This document shows, one piece after another, positions 23,001-34,081 of a DNA stretch of 64,000 bases (the first letter of the stretch is position 1; each line of letters starts with the position of its first letter). A model generated the notes under the pieces. The model did no database searches. It was not told the DNA's origin and worked only from the letters and a program-made list of their open reading frames with translations. A program made the translations under genes and the position numbers. Source of the DNA: Daedaleopsis sinensis (lineage: Eukaryota > Basidiomycota > Agaricomycetes > Polyporales > Polyporaceae). The stretch covers positions 1,364,001 to 1,428,000 of the forward strand of contig CM066305.1 of NCBI GenBank assembly GCA_033807695.1, written 5' to 3'.

Positions 23001-23848
23001 CGCACGCAAGGCCAAAATGGTGAAAAGATAGGTGAAAAGCAGATGAACGGAGAGGTATGAACTTGCGTCACTGATAAGGTCGAACCAGTCCCATGAAGAA
23101 CGGGGGATTGTAGGGTCTGTGGCCGGATCCTTGAAGTCGGTGGTCGGAAGATTGTCTTCTCGACCGTCCCCAATGTCGATGTTGTGCTTTGGTAGAGTTG
23201 AGCATCGGAACTCGTGCAATAAGCCACGTCTCTCACCTTCAGATTTATGGGCATGAGGATAGCAGCCGCCAGTATCGAGCAGGAGGTGAACAGCCAAAAA
23301 GACATCTTGAAGAAACTGAGGAGCTAGACAAACTGTCAAATAATACTCTTGGACTACAAAGACGCGCGGCAGTCACATACCACAGCGGCGTCTAGACCAA
23401 CAATCTGCAGAACCGTGAACTCCGAAGTTCGGATAGTGGGTAGGATCCACCCAAAGAAGGCCAGATGTGCATGAGCTTCGTGAGGAGAGAAGCCTGCAAG
23501 GCCAGTCGTATGAACGGTCGCGTCTGGTATACTGCCAAATTTTGGGTACGTACCTTTGAGCTTCGTACGCGGGGCGAATAGGATTGGCCATCTGGTCCGG
23601 CAGTAGGAGAATACAAGAAAGGAAACCAGACCAATTGTGGCAGAAAGCGTGAGTTGTGTGGCAAACCAAGGCCCTTCATACTTCACTGCAAGTAGCCGTT
23701 AACGCAAGAATATGTGGTTCGAATCGACGAACGTACATCTTGGTGGCGAACCAGGAGGAGGACCTGTTCCATCTCCAGGGTCCGGGTCGTCAGGATCTAG
23801 GAAAGCCCGAGCAAACAGCTGAAGCCAAGACTCAAGCTGAGGGGGCAT
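20099..23848 (-). CDS. CSC1/OSCA-family calcium-permeable channel (DUF221)
   Basis: A polytopic membrane protein of roughly 950 residues in many exons, related to yeast Csc1/Rsn1 and plant OSCA osmosensitive cation channels. An N-terminal extracellular stretch (MPPQLESWLQLFARAFLDP) precedes the first helices (LTLSATIGLVSFLVFSY). The long cytosolic region has the family RNA-recognition-like fold (HSVPARTVMVTHLPPHLQSE). The C-terminal channel domain follows, with RDIVWSSISYTPMNALVREW and FVITLLYSVIQPLILVFGAVYF, then MCGMFIVKQSFILATLLAPL. The tail (20099-20740) is long, acidic and Ser/Pro-rich. The ATG at 23848 begins the first in-frame exon. The family predicts a gated cation channel; whether it responds to calcium, osmotic or membrane tension signals is not visible. 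Confidence 0.87.
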
Positions 23849-24155
23849 GGCAGCCTGTGAGGTAGTGCAGTGAGCTATGAGGAAACGGGGGGAAGCATCC
23901 GGAGGTCGCCTGGCAGGATGGTGGTGGTCTGTGGCCTGCAGAAAGGATTCAAAGGGTAGCAAGCATGTTGCTAGGCGCCCATACACAAAGCATGGCTAAA
24001 TAGGCGCCATTGCCTCCTCCCCGACCTCAGCGTCACCATCCTCACAAAGCGTCGCCGGTCCGCCTTCCAACCTCGCGCCTTTATCCGGGCGCGCCCAGTA
24101 AGCAAGGCAAAAGAGACATCAACCGCCCGCGCCTGTCTACGCGCATACTCTCACT
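23849..24155. promoter_or_regulatory. Divergent promoter between the CSC1 channel and the SMARCD subunit
   Basis: 307 bp separate the two start codons. No TATA box or known motif was recognised. Confidence 0.5.
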
Positions 24156-25803
24156 ATGGAGGCCCAGAAGCCTGCCGCAAAGTATGCTCTCTCCTCCTTC
24201 TACACCTCCCGCACTCTCAGCCAACATCCGGATGATAGGAAGCGCAAGATCACGGACAAAACCCTGCCGAATGCGCTCGCGCAGACCCCCGAGTTTGCGG
24301 AGGATTCGGCGATGTACAAGGACCTGTTGCAGATGGAGAGGAAGCTGGACTGGACGATGACCCGAAAGAGGGTAGAGGTGCACGATGCGCTGCAGAGGAT
24401 CATCCCAGTGAGTACACAATTGTATTCAATGCGGTGGCGTGCGAATACGCGTAAGGTATGTTGAAGAAACGAGTGTTGACGGACTTGGTGGGAGCATAGG
24501 CAACAAGGACCTTGCGGATATTCCTTAGCCATACCGTGTCTGGCCAGGCGTGGCAGCGCGAAGATGCTGAGGGGGAGGCTGCACAGCCGAATCCAGAGAC
24601 CGGCGAGAATATCCCTGCATGGCAGCTCCGGATAGATGGACGAATGCTTGAGGTATGCTCTAGACTCGCGTCTTTTAGTGATATATGCTGATCCTTCGTT
24701 GGGGGTAGTTGTCGAATCAGCGACAGAAAGAGCGCAATCCCCCACGCAAGTTCTCCACGGTCGTCAAACACATGGTGGTTGAACTTGACCGTGACACGAC
24801 GCTCTACCCAGACGGCAACATCGTCGAGGTATGTCCACTGCCAGCCTAGTGTTTCGTTAGCTGTGCGGTTGTGAGTTAGTTGGAGCTAGAGCTCACATGC
24901 TTCATGTGACCAGTGGATACGAGGAGCAAACCAAGCACAGCTGGATGGTTTTACAATCCGCCGCAAAGGTGATGCGTTGACGAAAATCAGAATTGTCATA
25001 CATCTTGAGCAGCAGCCGGAGCAGTACAGAGTACACCCTGATCTTGGTATGTCTGAACTCGCCCAAGGAACTTTTTACCTCGTCGCTCATGCAGTCCCGT
25101 ATCGGCAATAGGCAATGTCCTCGGTATCAAGGAAGATTCCCGAACAGGTGTAATCCATGCACTGTGGAACTACATTAAGATGCAGAACCTTCAGGACAAG
25201 CTAGATCGCCGAATTGTGCGCGCCGACACTCGCCTCCGCCCGGTGAGTATTCTCAAGGTATTCTGCAATGCAGACGATTGAACCGGTTCCTAGATTTTTA
25301 ATGCCGATACGGTGTATTTCCAACACCTGCCAGACATCGTCAATCGTTTCCTCCTTCCACCCGAACCCATCATCCTCCATTACACTCTCAACCCGAACCT
25401 GCCACCGCCCGAGAAGCCCGCAGCATGGGATGTCGAGGTCAAGGTTGACGACTCGAACCTCAAGGGCCGGATGCAACACGTCGTTATGAGCATGGCCGCA
25501 GACTCGGCGAAGGAGCTCACGAAGCTGGACGAGGAGATCGCGCTCCACGTTCAGTCGCTAACGAACGCGCACATGAAGCGCACATTCCTTCGCGCGTTCG
25601 CCGAGGATCCCCGGGAGTTCATCCAGACGTGGCTCGCGTCGCAGTCGCGCGACCTGGAGAGCGTGCTCGGCAGTGGGCCGAGCGAGGGCGCGACGGTGCG
25701 GCAGGAAGACCTGAAGCGGTCGGAGTTCTTCCGCCTGCCGTGGGTGGAGGAAGCGGTCGCGATACAGGAGGGTATGCGGTTGGCTGCGAAGGCGGGGTTA
25801 TGA
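24156..25803 (+). CDS. SWI/SNF-RSC remodelling subunit, SMARCD/Snf12/Ssr3 family
   Basis: A nuclear accessory subunit of ATP-dependent chromatin remodellers. About seven exons encode roughly 410 residues. The N-terminus has RKRKITDKTLPNALAQTPEF and a helix DLLQMERKLDWTMTRKRVE, as in Ssr3 and BAF60. The middle contains RTLRIFLSHTVSGQAWQ, a beta-rich region (ELDRDTTLYPDGNIVEW), then the SWIB fold (GVIHALWNYIKMQNLQDK...IFNADTVYFQHLPDIVNRFL). The C-terminal helices are LDEEIALHVQSLTNAHMKR and the Trp-rich FIQTWLASQSRDLESV. It could serve SWI/SNF, RSC or both; a single fungal gene often covers both complexes. Confidence 0.9.
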
Positions 25804-26152
25804 GGGATGCGCTGCAGGCGGGTGAGCGAGCCGATGTTGCTACGTTATGGTCGACGACTTGTCTGTATTCTTGTTCTATCGCTTTCACTCTCGAGGATAT
25901 CCAACTGTATCTATTGCTCAAGACGTACGGTGCTGTGGCCCTGGGTTCAGGGTCAAACCTTCCCCGATGGGATCTCGAATGATCGGGCGCCCAGGTTTAC
26001 CGTTTACATAGGACCTGGATTGGCAATTGCAGCAACTCTTTCTCGTACCACCACTACCAGCCACTACCCACCATCTTAAGAGTACTTGTACCGGGGTTAA
26101 ATAACCTGTCCTTTCGTTGGTGGTGTTCTACTAGGGACGTATTTCAACGTCC
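25804..26152. other. Intergenic, nothing recognised
   Basis: 349 bp between the SMARCD stop codon and the next ATG. No open frame with family features and no clear TATA box were seen. Confidence 0.5.
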
Positions 26153-28053
26153 ATGATCAATGCATTAGCGTCGGGAGAAGTCCTCGGAGAGCCTCGAGAC
26201 GTCACACTACTACAGACCGACGCAGATTACAGACGGTGCGTCAGTCTCGCACTGTTTATCAACCTCAGCACACATTTTTTACTCAGCCACAGTCCCGAAC
26301 TCGACGATGACGACATCTACGTAACGATTTCATCCCTGCGGAAGGTTGCTCCTGAAGGTTGGACCATGTATACCCACCCCCGCGGATCTATCTATTTCCG
26401 CCATTCACGTTTCCGCATCGTCGTCGATGAGGATATTCGCATCCCGGCACAACTGGAGAAGGTGACTGACTTCTGGGTGAAGGACTTTCGGGTTGACATT
26501 CCAGAGGACTTGGAGGCGTATCTGGCATATGGTTCGGAAATGGCGGTCTGCCTCTTCGTCAACCACAAACAATGCGTTGCCGGGTACGAACTCTCCAAGC
26601 TAGTCAGCTCCTCCTCTATTAGAGATCTGTCTGTGGATGCACGTCAGTCGTAGTCGTGGGTGCATGCGCTGTCGGTAACCTGACTTGAGCTACAGTGCTA
26701 CGCGCTAGGCGACTTTACTGGAACTTCATCGCACACCATTCCTCCCATGCACCGTGTCCTCGGCAAGGCTATCTAGAAGCAATCGATGCTCTTCACTCAT
26801 ATCATCACGGTGTGATATCTTTTTGGTCGGGTTAGTGGTTCAGATTATGGACAAATTGCTTGTCTAGGTCACCTTATAGACGGTTCTCGCAGTATCGGGC
26901 CCTTTTCAAAAGAAGAATGTGAGCAACTAATGGACATGCTACATCGTGAGACAGGTGTGTGCTTGTTTCAGTAGACTGCAGAAGATCCGAATTTACGTAT
27001 CTACTACCCCAGACAGTGCTCGAGATCTCCCCGCCGTAGCTTCCCTAGTGGGATGGGTGCTTAGAGATGTTTGTAAGTAATCCTCTGGATGCCCTTTACA
27101 ATCGTATTGAAGTTTGGGACAGACAGCTTCCGTACTGGTCAAAGATACGGACAAATCACTTGGAATGAAATGAGAACCTACCGCAAGGCCTTCTACCAAC
27201 CACAGGACTTTACTCGTCCAGATTCTTTCTTAACGAAGTTCTTCCTGACTTTATGCATCAACGGACCATTTTTCAGCATCCCACAAACGTACCTGGCCCA
27301 CATCAAAAAAGCGAGCGAATTTAGGGGACACATTGTTGGATTGCGCACGAGCTGGGAGTCATACACTCGCCAGCTCGTCAGGGAATACTCTGACTTCATC
27401 CTTATTGTGAGTGATGCCATGCATACGAACTCGCATCCTGAAGTCAAACACCACTCACTCTTGACATAGGCCACCGTGTTACTATCGTCAGTTTCGTCGC
27501 CTCCCGTATTGCTCATACACTCACTAATCACCAAATATAGTGCCACGGTTGGTATTTTGACGATCAACGATGTCGGTGAGGTAGCTAGAGTCGCAGCCAT
27601 GCTCTCCGCCTTCGCCTCGCTTGGGAGTATCACCGTCGGCGTATTCTTCGTCTGGCGACATCAACGTAACATCCAGATGCCATCATCTGTACGTTTCCCA
27701 TCCCATTGCAAACGACGCGAAAGCCAACAGAAATGTTTTCTCTTCTACAGTTCACGTACCTACATAACGCGCGGAACAACGCTTTCGGTCTCTCAGGACA
27801 TGCCATCATCTTGAGCCTGCCGCCTGTGCTGCTCGTATGGTCTATCATCGGGTTCGCCGCCTCCATCCTCGCCTATGCGCTCCAACAGGTATCAGAGATT
27901 GGCTCGCCGTCCTCCTGGGTCGCACTGGTGACATTCATCGTCGTGTTCACCTGCGTGATGATCGGGGTGTATACCTTTTCCACAATTTGGAGATGGCAAA
28001 GCCAGGAACCCTGGTGGCGGAATGTGTTTTGTTGGCCCGAGAGTGCAACATGA
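26153..28053 (+). CDS. Membrane protein with degenerate WW-like module, fungal-specific, unknown function
   Basis: The protein is roughly 450 residues in about eight exons. An N-terminal module, PEGWTMYTHPRGSIYF, fits the first half of a WW domain, but the second Trp is replaced (RIVVDEDI), so proline-ligand binding is doubtful. A middle region contains DFWVKDFRVDIPEDLEAYL and QITWNEMRTYRKAFYQP. The C-terminal part has three or four hydrophobic helices (VLLSSSATVGILTI, AMLSAFASLGSITVGVFFVW, VLLVWSIIGFAASILAYAL, ALVTFIVVFTCVMIGVYTF) and ends WRNVFCWPESAT. I recall this layout from multigene families in mushroom-forming fungi, without a known role. The intron near 26235-26295 restores the frame into the WW-like segment. 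Confidence 0.75.
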
Positions 28054-28166
28054 TCATGTACTGTATATTTATCGGATGCATTCAAGAGTATATAGACCTT
28101 CCCAGGCGAGCAACCGATTCTGTAGATATGCGATGTGGTGAACAAAAGTACAATACGACACGAGAA

Positions 28167-31100
28167 CTACTCGTTGTCGTCGCCACCTTTTTGCTCTTGC
28201 TGCAGCGAAGGTGGACGACCAACTGATACATCAAGCCTGTGTGCAAGTTTGAGAATTTCCGCTTCCATCTCACTGATCCTTGTTCGTCTGTGTTACTAAA
28301 GCATGAGTGACCATCCCATAGCATCCGAACAGTGAGACTCACTCTTCTGTTGACCGTTTTCCGAGCTCGAACGCTTGAGATAGACCAAGCGCTTCTCGAC
28401 TCTCCACCAAGCTCTTTCTCCTTGCTGTCTCCTTCTCGTTCATCTCCTTCAAATGAGGAAGCAACCTGTCCACCTCATTTCGAAGCTGCACAACTCTACG
28501 TCAGCACACGACGCAGACATTTCAACTGCACAACCCACCAATTTCGCCTTCGCGACCAGCGAGCGATCGTCATACTTGCCAGCGCCAACCACCTCCGCCT
28601 TCATCCTCCGTAGCTCCTCAAACCACTTGGCCTCGGTCTCGCTCAGCTCAGGGACCGCCTTCTTCATCAGGCCCTGCAGCACCCGGTCCAGGCGCGCGAG
28701 CAGCACCTTCTGCCCCTCCTGCACTTTCGCGATCCGCGCCTGCGCCTTCTCCTGCCGCGCGGTCGCGAGCGCACGCACGATCTCGAGCATCCGCGCGCAG
28801 GTCTCGCGCTGCCGGCGGAACTCCTGCTCCTGGAGCGCGGCGCGTGCCTCTGTGGCACGGTGCGCGAGCTCGGCGTCGTGTATTTGCGAGGAGATCTTCC
28901 CGACCGTGGTCCCGAGGTATCGAAGGGTGTCGGGGGTGAGGACCATTTCGCCGGTAGAGCCACCGGGTGGTTTGGGGAGAGAGAGACGGGGGTTGCCAGG
29001 AAGTCCAGACGGACGGGCGATCGCTGTTGGAATGGTCCATGGTTCTGCGCTCAGCAAGGAAACGTATGCCGGGGGGCCTTCGGGTGTTGTCGCCGATGCC
29101 TTTGATGTGAGGGCGGATGAAGAGGATGACTGTTTGGGCTTCGAGTCGAATAGGGATGTAGATGACGAGGCAGGAGGGGGTGCGATAGAGAGAGGTTTCT
29201 TCTCAGGTGCCCGCGTCTCGGCGACAACAGATGTATCGGCACGGAGGGTCAAAGGGAAGACGGACATGCGCATCGACGAGGTGAGAATGAACATGCTGTA
29301 GGTAAGATAGACATCGTTAGGGATTGCGACGCCTATAACAGGTGTTGAGCTCCTAGAATAGAGCGCGATGAGTCCTGAATGTGATCTGCCACCGAGAATT
29401 TGAATGTACGAACCGTTGTTCCACAGAGAACGTCAAAAGGATAGGATGGACCTCTGTGTTTTTGACAGTTTCTAAGCTAGCCTCCAGGCCTGAGCTGTTG
29501 TCGCTGTCGTTGGCGTCACGTAGAAGGACCGCGAGACTTTTCAGCAATGACCCAAGGTGTAGTGCATGCACACCAAATGCATGATATACATAGAGCACGT
29601 CGTCATGAATGGGGTCAAGCTGGAACACTGGATGATTTCCTCGCACAAGGTCGAGCAGCGACGGGCTCGCTTTTCTCAGTGTAGACAAGATACCAAGGTC
29701 GATGCTCTCAAATGTCGCAAGCATTGGAAGGTCTCTTGAACGATGCTAGTCATTGGCGAGATTAGCGAAGGTGGACGAGTGCTATGTGAAGCACATACCT
29801 GCTTTTGCTCCCATCTCGCTTCGACCTTCTCGACGTCGAGAAATAAATCCACCTTGCCCTCCTGAGACGCGACTAATACGAGACCTAGTCGCTCTGTCTC
29901 GCCATCGCTTTCTTCGGCAGCATCGTCTCCGAATGACATGTAAACGATGTCTGTGGCATCTCCTCCCTCACCTCCGGCAATACCGTGTGGCGATGGCTGG
30001 AGCAGGAAAGGACCTTGGCGTGCGCATGGGTTCTTGATGGTCGTTGGAGGATGCATCGATACGACCCTGTTGGTCGCTGGCCATGCCGTACCAGGAGGAA
30101 GCTGCTTCAGTAATGCGCTCACATACTTGTGTTGGTAATCATATAGTGTAGTGAGACTATCTGACGATGCAGCATCCCCATTTGTGGAATTCGAGAGGTA
30201 TTCTTGCTTCGCGGCGACATAGCATTCAAGGGCGTGGACGTAGGACGAGGGAACTGAGCTGATGGAGTAACTTGAGATGCAATTGCGTGTATCAAAAGCG
30301 TGCGCTACGTACGAGTTCTTTGGCATGTAGGGACATATTGCATAAATGTCACCGCTCTTCATAACGGCGTACACCGTTAGCGGCCCCCAATCGGCTCTAC
30401 CTTTGCCAAAAGCAAAAGACGCGACCTCCCTGTCCGCATCATCGTCGGCTACGTAAGAGTTGCTCATTCGCCGGTCGGCGACAAAAGACAATGTTTGTTG
30501 TGGCTCATCCGCGTCTGCCGAGATGTCATACTCGCTGTAGGATACTACGGTAAACGGAGGAAGCGTTGCGTTTTTGGACAACATACCGAAGCTTTCCGTC
30601 CGTTGTCATCACCAAGAGGGTGGACCCTCCTTGGCCCCATGGGTGCCAGTCGATCTTCGCCACTGGGGCCGACGTCTCAGCTGCATGGTGGTACTGTCCT
30701 ACTTGGAAGGACCTACATATATTGAGCGATTTAACACATTAACACAGATTTGCTACGTACTTGCAATCGACCGTTGCAGTTACAAGCTTGTTGAAGCCAC
30801 TCCGAGGTAGAACTATGACCGCGACCTGGAAGGCACCCGCCACAGCTAACAGCTTCCCATTGGGGTTAAGTGCGACTTGGTGTATCTCGAATTGAACATT
30901 CGGGGTGTGTAGGATCTATCCGCCCCTGTCAGGCTCAACAATGGAATGTACTGTCCGCGCGCAACAATACATACTTTGTACGACTTCTGCGATGTGCCGA
31001 GCGTCCCCTTAGAGTCGCCAAGGGATGTTATCCGTATCTCAGACCCGACGGCAACAATGAGGTCGGCGTCCTTAATTGCAACAGCCTGGCGACGTCCAGA

Positions 31101-31268
31101 CGGTGTTGGGTTATCGTTGACAGGGTCCAAGTTGACAAAGTCTGGCAGCGAGCTTAACGAGAGGTCAAGAGACACTTCGCCCTTCTTGGATATCCCAGAC
31201 ACGCTCTTGGGCAGAGAGAGCATAGGATGGTTCTTCAGCAGTTCATCCCAGTCTTGTTCGTAGCTCAT
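28167..31268 (-). CDS. NUP82: Nucleoporin NUP82 (Nup88 family)
   Basis: A scaffold of the cytoplasmic side of the nuclear pore, holding the mRNA-export platform. The protein is roughly 840 residues over at least nine exons. The start is MSYEQDWDELLKNHPML at 31268; the frame is open further upstream but has no ATG there. The N-terminal half is a beta-propeller (VAVGSEIRITSLG, LAVAGAFQVAVIVLP, IDWHPWGQGGSTLLVMT, VYMSFGDD). The C-terminal half is a long coiled coil (QIHDAELAHRATEARAALQE, MLEIVRALATARQEKAQA, EVDRLLPHLKEMNEKE). An acceptor near 29748 (ACTAG) and one near 28483 (GTGCAG) keep the frame. NSP1, its yeast binding partner through coiled coils, is in the same window. Confidence 0.85.
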
Positions 31269-31530
31269 TGCAACGATGGATTCGTCGGGAAGTATGAGAG
31301 AGGGACCGGGAGGCACGTTCAGGTTGGATGAACGCGACTGGGGAGCGCGGTCATGAGACGCCTCGACGCGAGCTGTCTCAGAAAGGCAGTTCTTTCACAC
31401 GCGGATACGACGCGCGTAAGTACGCAGAAGTACGCGCGTCCTGCTATATACTTACGCACTCCTTCGACCTGCGTTCTTTGGCTACTTTCCCTCTCGTATC
31501 TTTGAACCTCGCTGCTGTAGACCGGCTGTC
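31269..31530. promoter_or_regulatory. Divergent promoter of NUP82 and PRE10 with two ACGCGCGT octamers
   Basis: 262 bp separate the start codons. Palindromic ACGCGCGT occurs at 31410-31417 and 31432-31439, 22 bp apart (about two helical turns), inside a perfect 10-bp inverted repeat (GACGCGCGTA at 31409, TACGCGCGTC at 31431). TATATA at 31445-31450 lies about 80 bp upstream of the PRE10 ATG. The same octamer recurs in the RPN12/PRE3 promoter. Confidence 0.55.
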
Positions 31531-32609
31531 ATGACATCTATTGGAACTGGATACGATCTCTCGGCCAGTACTTACTCTCCCGATGGCCGTATATTCCAGG
31601 TGCGCCGGCGCAGGACGCGTAACGGAAGGGTATATCGGCCTCTAACACTCGTATAGGTGGAATACGCGAACAAGGCAGTGGAGAACTCTGGGTAAGTGTG
31701 CTGGGTACCTTCAGAACTTGCCCGTCTACTAACGTACGTCAATGCGTCAGGACTGCGATTGGGCTCCGCGTCAAGGACGGCGTAGTATTGGCTGTCGAGA
31801 AACTGGTCCACTCCAAGCTCCTTGTACCAGACGCCAACAGGCGCATACAGACAATAGATAAACACATCGGCCTCGTACGTCTTGACGTCTTTTGCATACC
31901 ATCCACCACGGTTCCGTCGCTGAAGTGGTCTACAGGCCTCCGCAGGTTATCTCGCAGATGGCAGACATCTCGCGAATCGCGCACGGGATGAGGCATCAAG
32001 TTTCCGCGAGAACTACCGCTCTTCACCTACACTTCAGGTGCGTCTTTCCGCGATATTGTGTCCACTGAAATGCACTGAACTTCCCGTGCAGTACGTCATT
32101 GACCGCGTAGGCTTGTACGTGCAAGCATACACGCTCTATTCGTCCGTCCGGCCATTCGGGTGCAGCACAATCTTCGGTGCTGTGGACAAGAATGGCCCTG
32201 CACTGTTTGTCGTCGAGCCAAGTGGCGTCTCATACGTAAGGCACTCAGTACAACTCAGTCCTAAGCTGTCTGAACGCGCGAGTTTAGGGTTACCGCGGTG
32301 CGGCAGTGGGCAAAGGTCGCCAACTTGCCAAGACTGAGCTGGAAAAGCTCAAGTTCGACGAGCTGACGATGAGGGAGGCCGTCATGGAAGCTGCACGAAT
32401 GTGAGTCTCATGCTTGATGCCCGCGTGTGAGATCGAGCTAAAGAGCGTGTAGCATCTACCTTGTACACGACGACGCGAAGGAGAAGGAGTTTGAACTGGA
32501 GTTGTCTTGGGTAGGCACGGAGACAAATGGCATCCACCAGCCGGTACCGAAAGAACTCTTCGATGACGCGTCAAAGAAGGCGAAGGACGCGTTGGAGAAC
32601 TTCGAGTGA
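31531..32609 (+). CDS. PRE10: 20S proteasome subunit alpha 7 (PRE10, PSMA3)
   Basis: An alpha-ring subunit of the 20S core. About seven exons encode roughly 250 residues. [20 protein letters not shown] is the alpha N-terminal gate segment, followed by [20 protein letters not shown] across two introns. Later segments include [50 protein letters not shown] and [20 protein letters not shown]. The intron 31876-31960 must be removed to connect DKHIGL to [15 protein letters not shown] and the internal blocks match alpha 7 rather than other alpha subunits. The C-terminal acidic tail is short ([11 protein letters not shown]) compared with the long acidic tail of yeast Pre10. It is divergent from NUP82 and convergent with RPN12, 134 bp apart. 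Confidence 0.95.
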
Positions 32610-32743
32610 TCGTGGACACACCTTGCATTGTAATCTATACCGACTCATCAACCCAAACGCTGCGTGTACATTTACAACTGTTCCGACGACCAATACGAGG
32701 GCATGATGGGGAGGGCAGCGGGTTGTCCAAGAACGCTGATAAT

Positions 32744-33868
32744 CTACACAATCTGCTCAAGCTCACGCGCGTACTGTAGGTTGGCCGCGATCAGCCTCTC
32801 CTTGGGGATTTCAACTTTCTCTTCCGCTTTCTTCGCAAAATGGATCCTGTCTGCTGTGATATCTACCTGCCAACCCCGCTGATACACAGGCCTCGCATTC
32901 AGTTCAGGTTCGCGGTACACTGATAAGTTGGCTCACCTGCTGTGCGAAGGTGACAAGGTCAGACTTGCTCTTGAAGAAGAGCAATGTCGCCGCGTCCTTC
33001 AGTGGTAGGCTGTCATACGCCGCTTCCTCACAAGTCGCGATCTCATTACTATATGCGCGCCCAAACATGAGGACACATGCATACGATCCCAGCCATATGG
33101 ATCACAGGACTTACCGTATGGTCCCCATGAGGCTGTCAACAAAGAACTTGTATTCCTCTGTAGGGGCCTCTTCTCGCGCGTTCCATACCTTGCTGTAACT
33201 GCCCTCCATGAGCCATTGCTCCAGGTTGATTGGATGCGCGATGAACGGATTTCCGGTCAGAGAGTCGGCGGGGAGCGGGAGGGATTCGAGGGTGGTGTGG
33301 AAGTCGGCGATGCGGTTCTGGGTGAGGAGACGGATGAGGTTCAGCCCCCGCAAGGGGTATTCGCGCGGTGATGGCGGGAGGACGGAACTGGAGCCAAAAT
33401 GTGAGCAACGAAGTCAAAGGGCGCGTTCGGCGAGCGTTTGGTGCGGCACCCAGACGCACCCGTAGTCGTTGTAGAACGTCTGGAGCTGAGAGAAGTAGCG
33501 GTCGAAGGAGGGGATGTCCTTCGTCCGTATGCTCCAGAACGCGCCGACTTCGAGAATGTCACCTGTGGAGAGCCCGCGCGTTCTCAGCATGAATGTTCCC
33601 CCAGACTGTGCGCGTTCAGACCACTCACGGGCAAGAACGAGGTCTTGTGGGCTCGGGTTGCCCATTGGCACGAGAAGGCCTGACTCAGTAAGGCCAATCT
33701 GTGCAAGAGCGGGCCCAGGCCACTTGAGTAAACCCCGCATAGCAAGGCGATCGGAGTGGGGAGGCGCACCTTCAGCCGAGCGAGCAGTACTCCAGTCTGC
33801 TTCAGGTTCCCAGACATGAACGTCTGCTGGAGGTCCTTGTAGAGCTGTACAAGCTGCGGTGGCGCCAT
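32744..33868 (-). CDS. RPN12: 26S proteasome regulatory lid subunit RPN12 (PSMD8)
   Basis: Rpn12 closes assembly of the proteasome lid. About seven exons encode roughly 265 residues. MAPPQLVQLYKDLQQTF starts the helical N-terminal repeats, followed by DILEVGAFWSIRTKDIPSF and FDRYFSQLQTFYNDY. The CSN8/PSMD8/eIF3k-type PCI region contains LRGLNLIRLLTQNRIADFH, INLEQWLMEGSYSKVW and the winged-helix part NEIATCEEAAYDSLPLKDA. The end is ELEQIV and a stop. The ATG at 33868 lies 213 bp from the PRE3 start on the opposite strand. Confidence 0.93.
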
Positions 33869-34081
33869 CTTGATGTATGTCCGAGGTAGTACGGTCTGTA
33901 ACAGTGGGTATGAGGGCAGACGGAGGAGGTGGTCGAGAAGCGGAGGATGATTCTGTGAGGCGCCCGCGACGCGCGTCGGCCGCGTCACCCTTTCAGCCAC
34001 CCTGAAGGTGCACGGTTCTGCATCTGCGCTCACGTCCTTGTATCCGATTCTATTCAACCCTACCTCAACACGACTGACAAC
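33869..34081. promoter_or_regulatory. Bidirectional promoter of RPN12 and PRE3
   Basis: Two proteasome genes share 213 bp. GACGCGCGTC (33968-33977) is a perfect 10-bp palindrome containing the octamer ACGCGCGT also seen upstream of PRE10. A second small inverted repeat, TTCAG-CCACC-CTGAA (33992-34006), follows. No TATA box is evident. No exact yeast PACE element (GGTGGCAAA) is present. Confidence 0.6.

Noticed and set aside
23700..23735. GGTTCGAATC resembling a tRNA T-loop
   Set aside because: It lies in an intron of the CSC1-type gene and no cloverleaf or A box could be drawn around it.
28453..29301. 282-codon open frame on the + strand
   Set aside because: It is antisense to the coiled-coil exon of NUP82; its Ser/Ala/Arg-rich translation is what the reverse of Glu/Ala/Leu-rich helices gives.
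31269..31316. Upstream extension of NUP82 starting at a GTG codon
   Set aside because: Nuclear fungal genes start at ATG; the first in-frame ATG is at 31268 and begins a family-like N-terminus.
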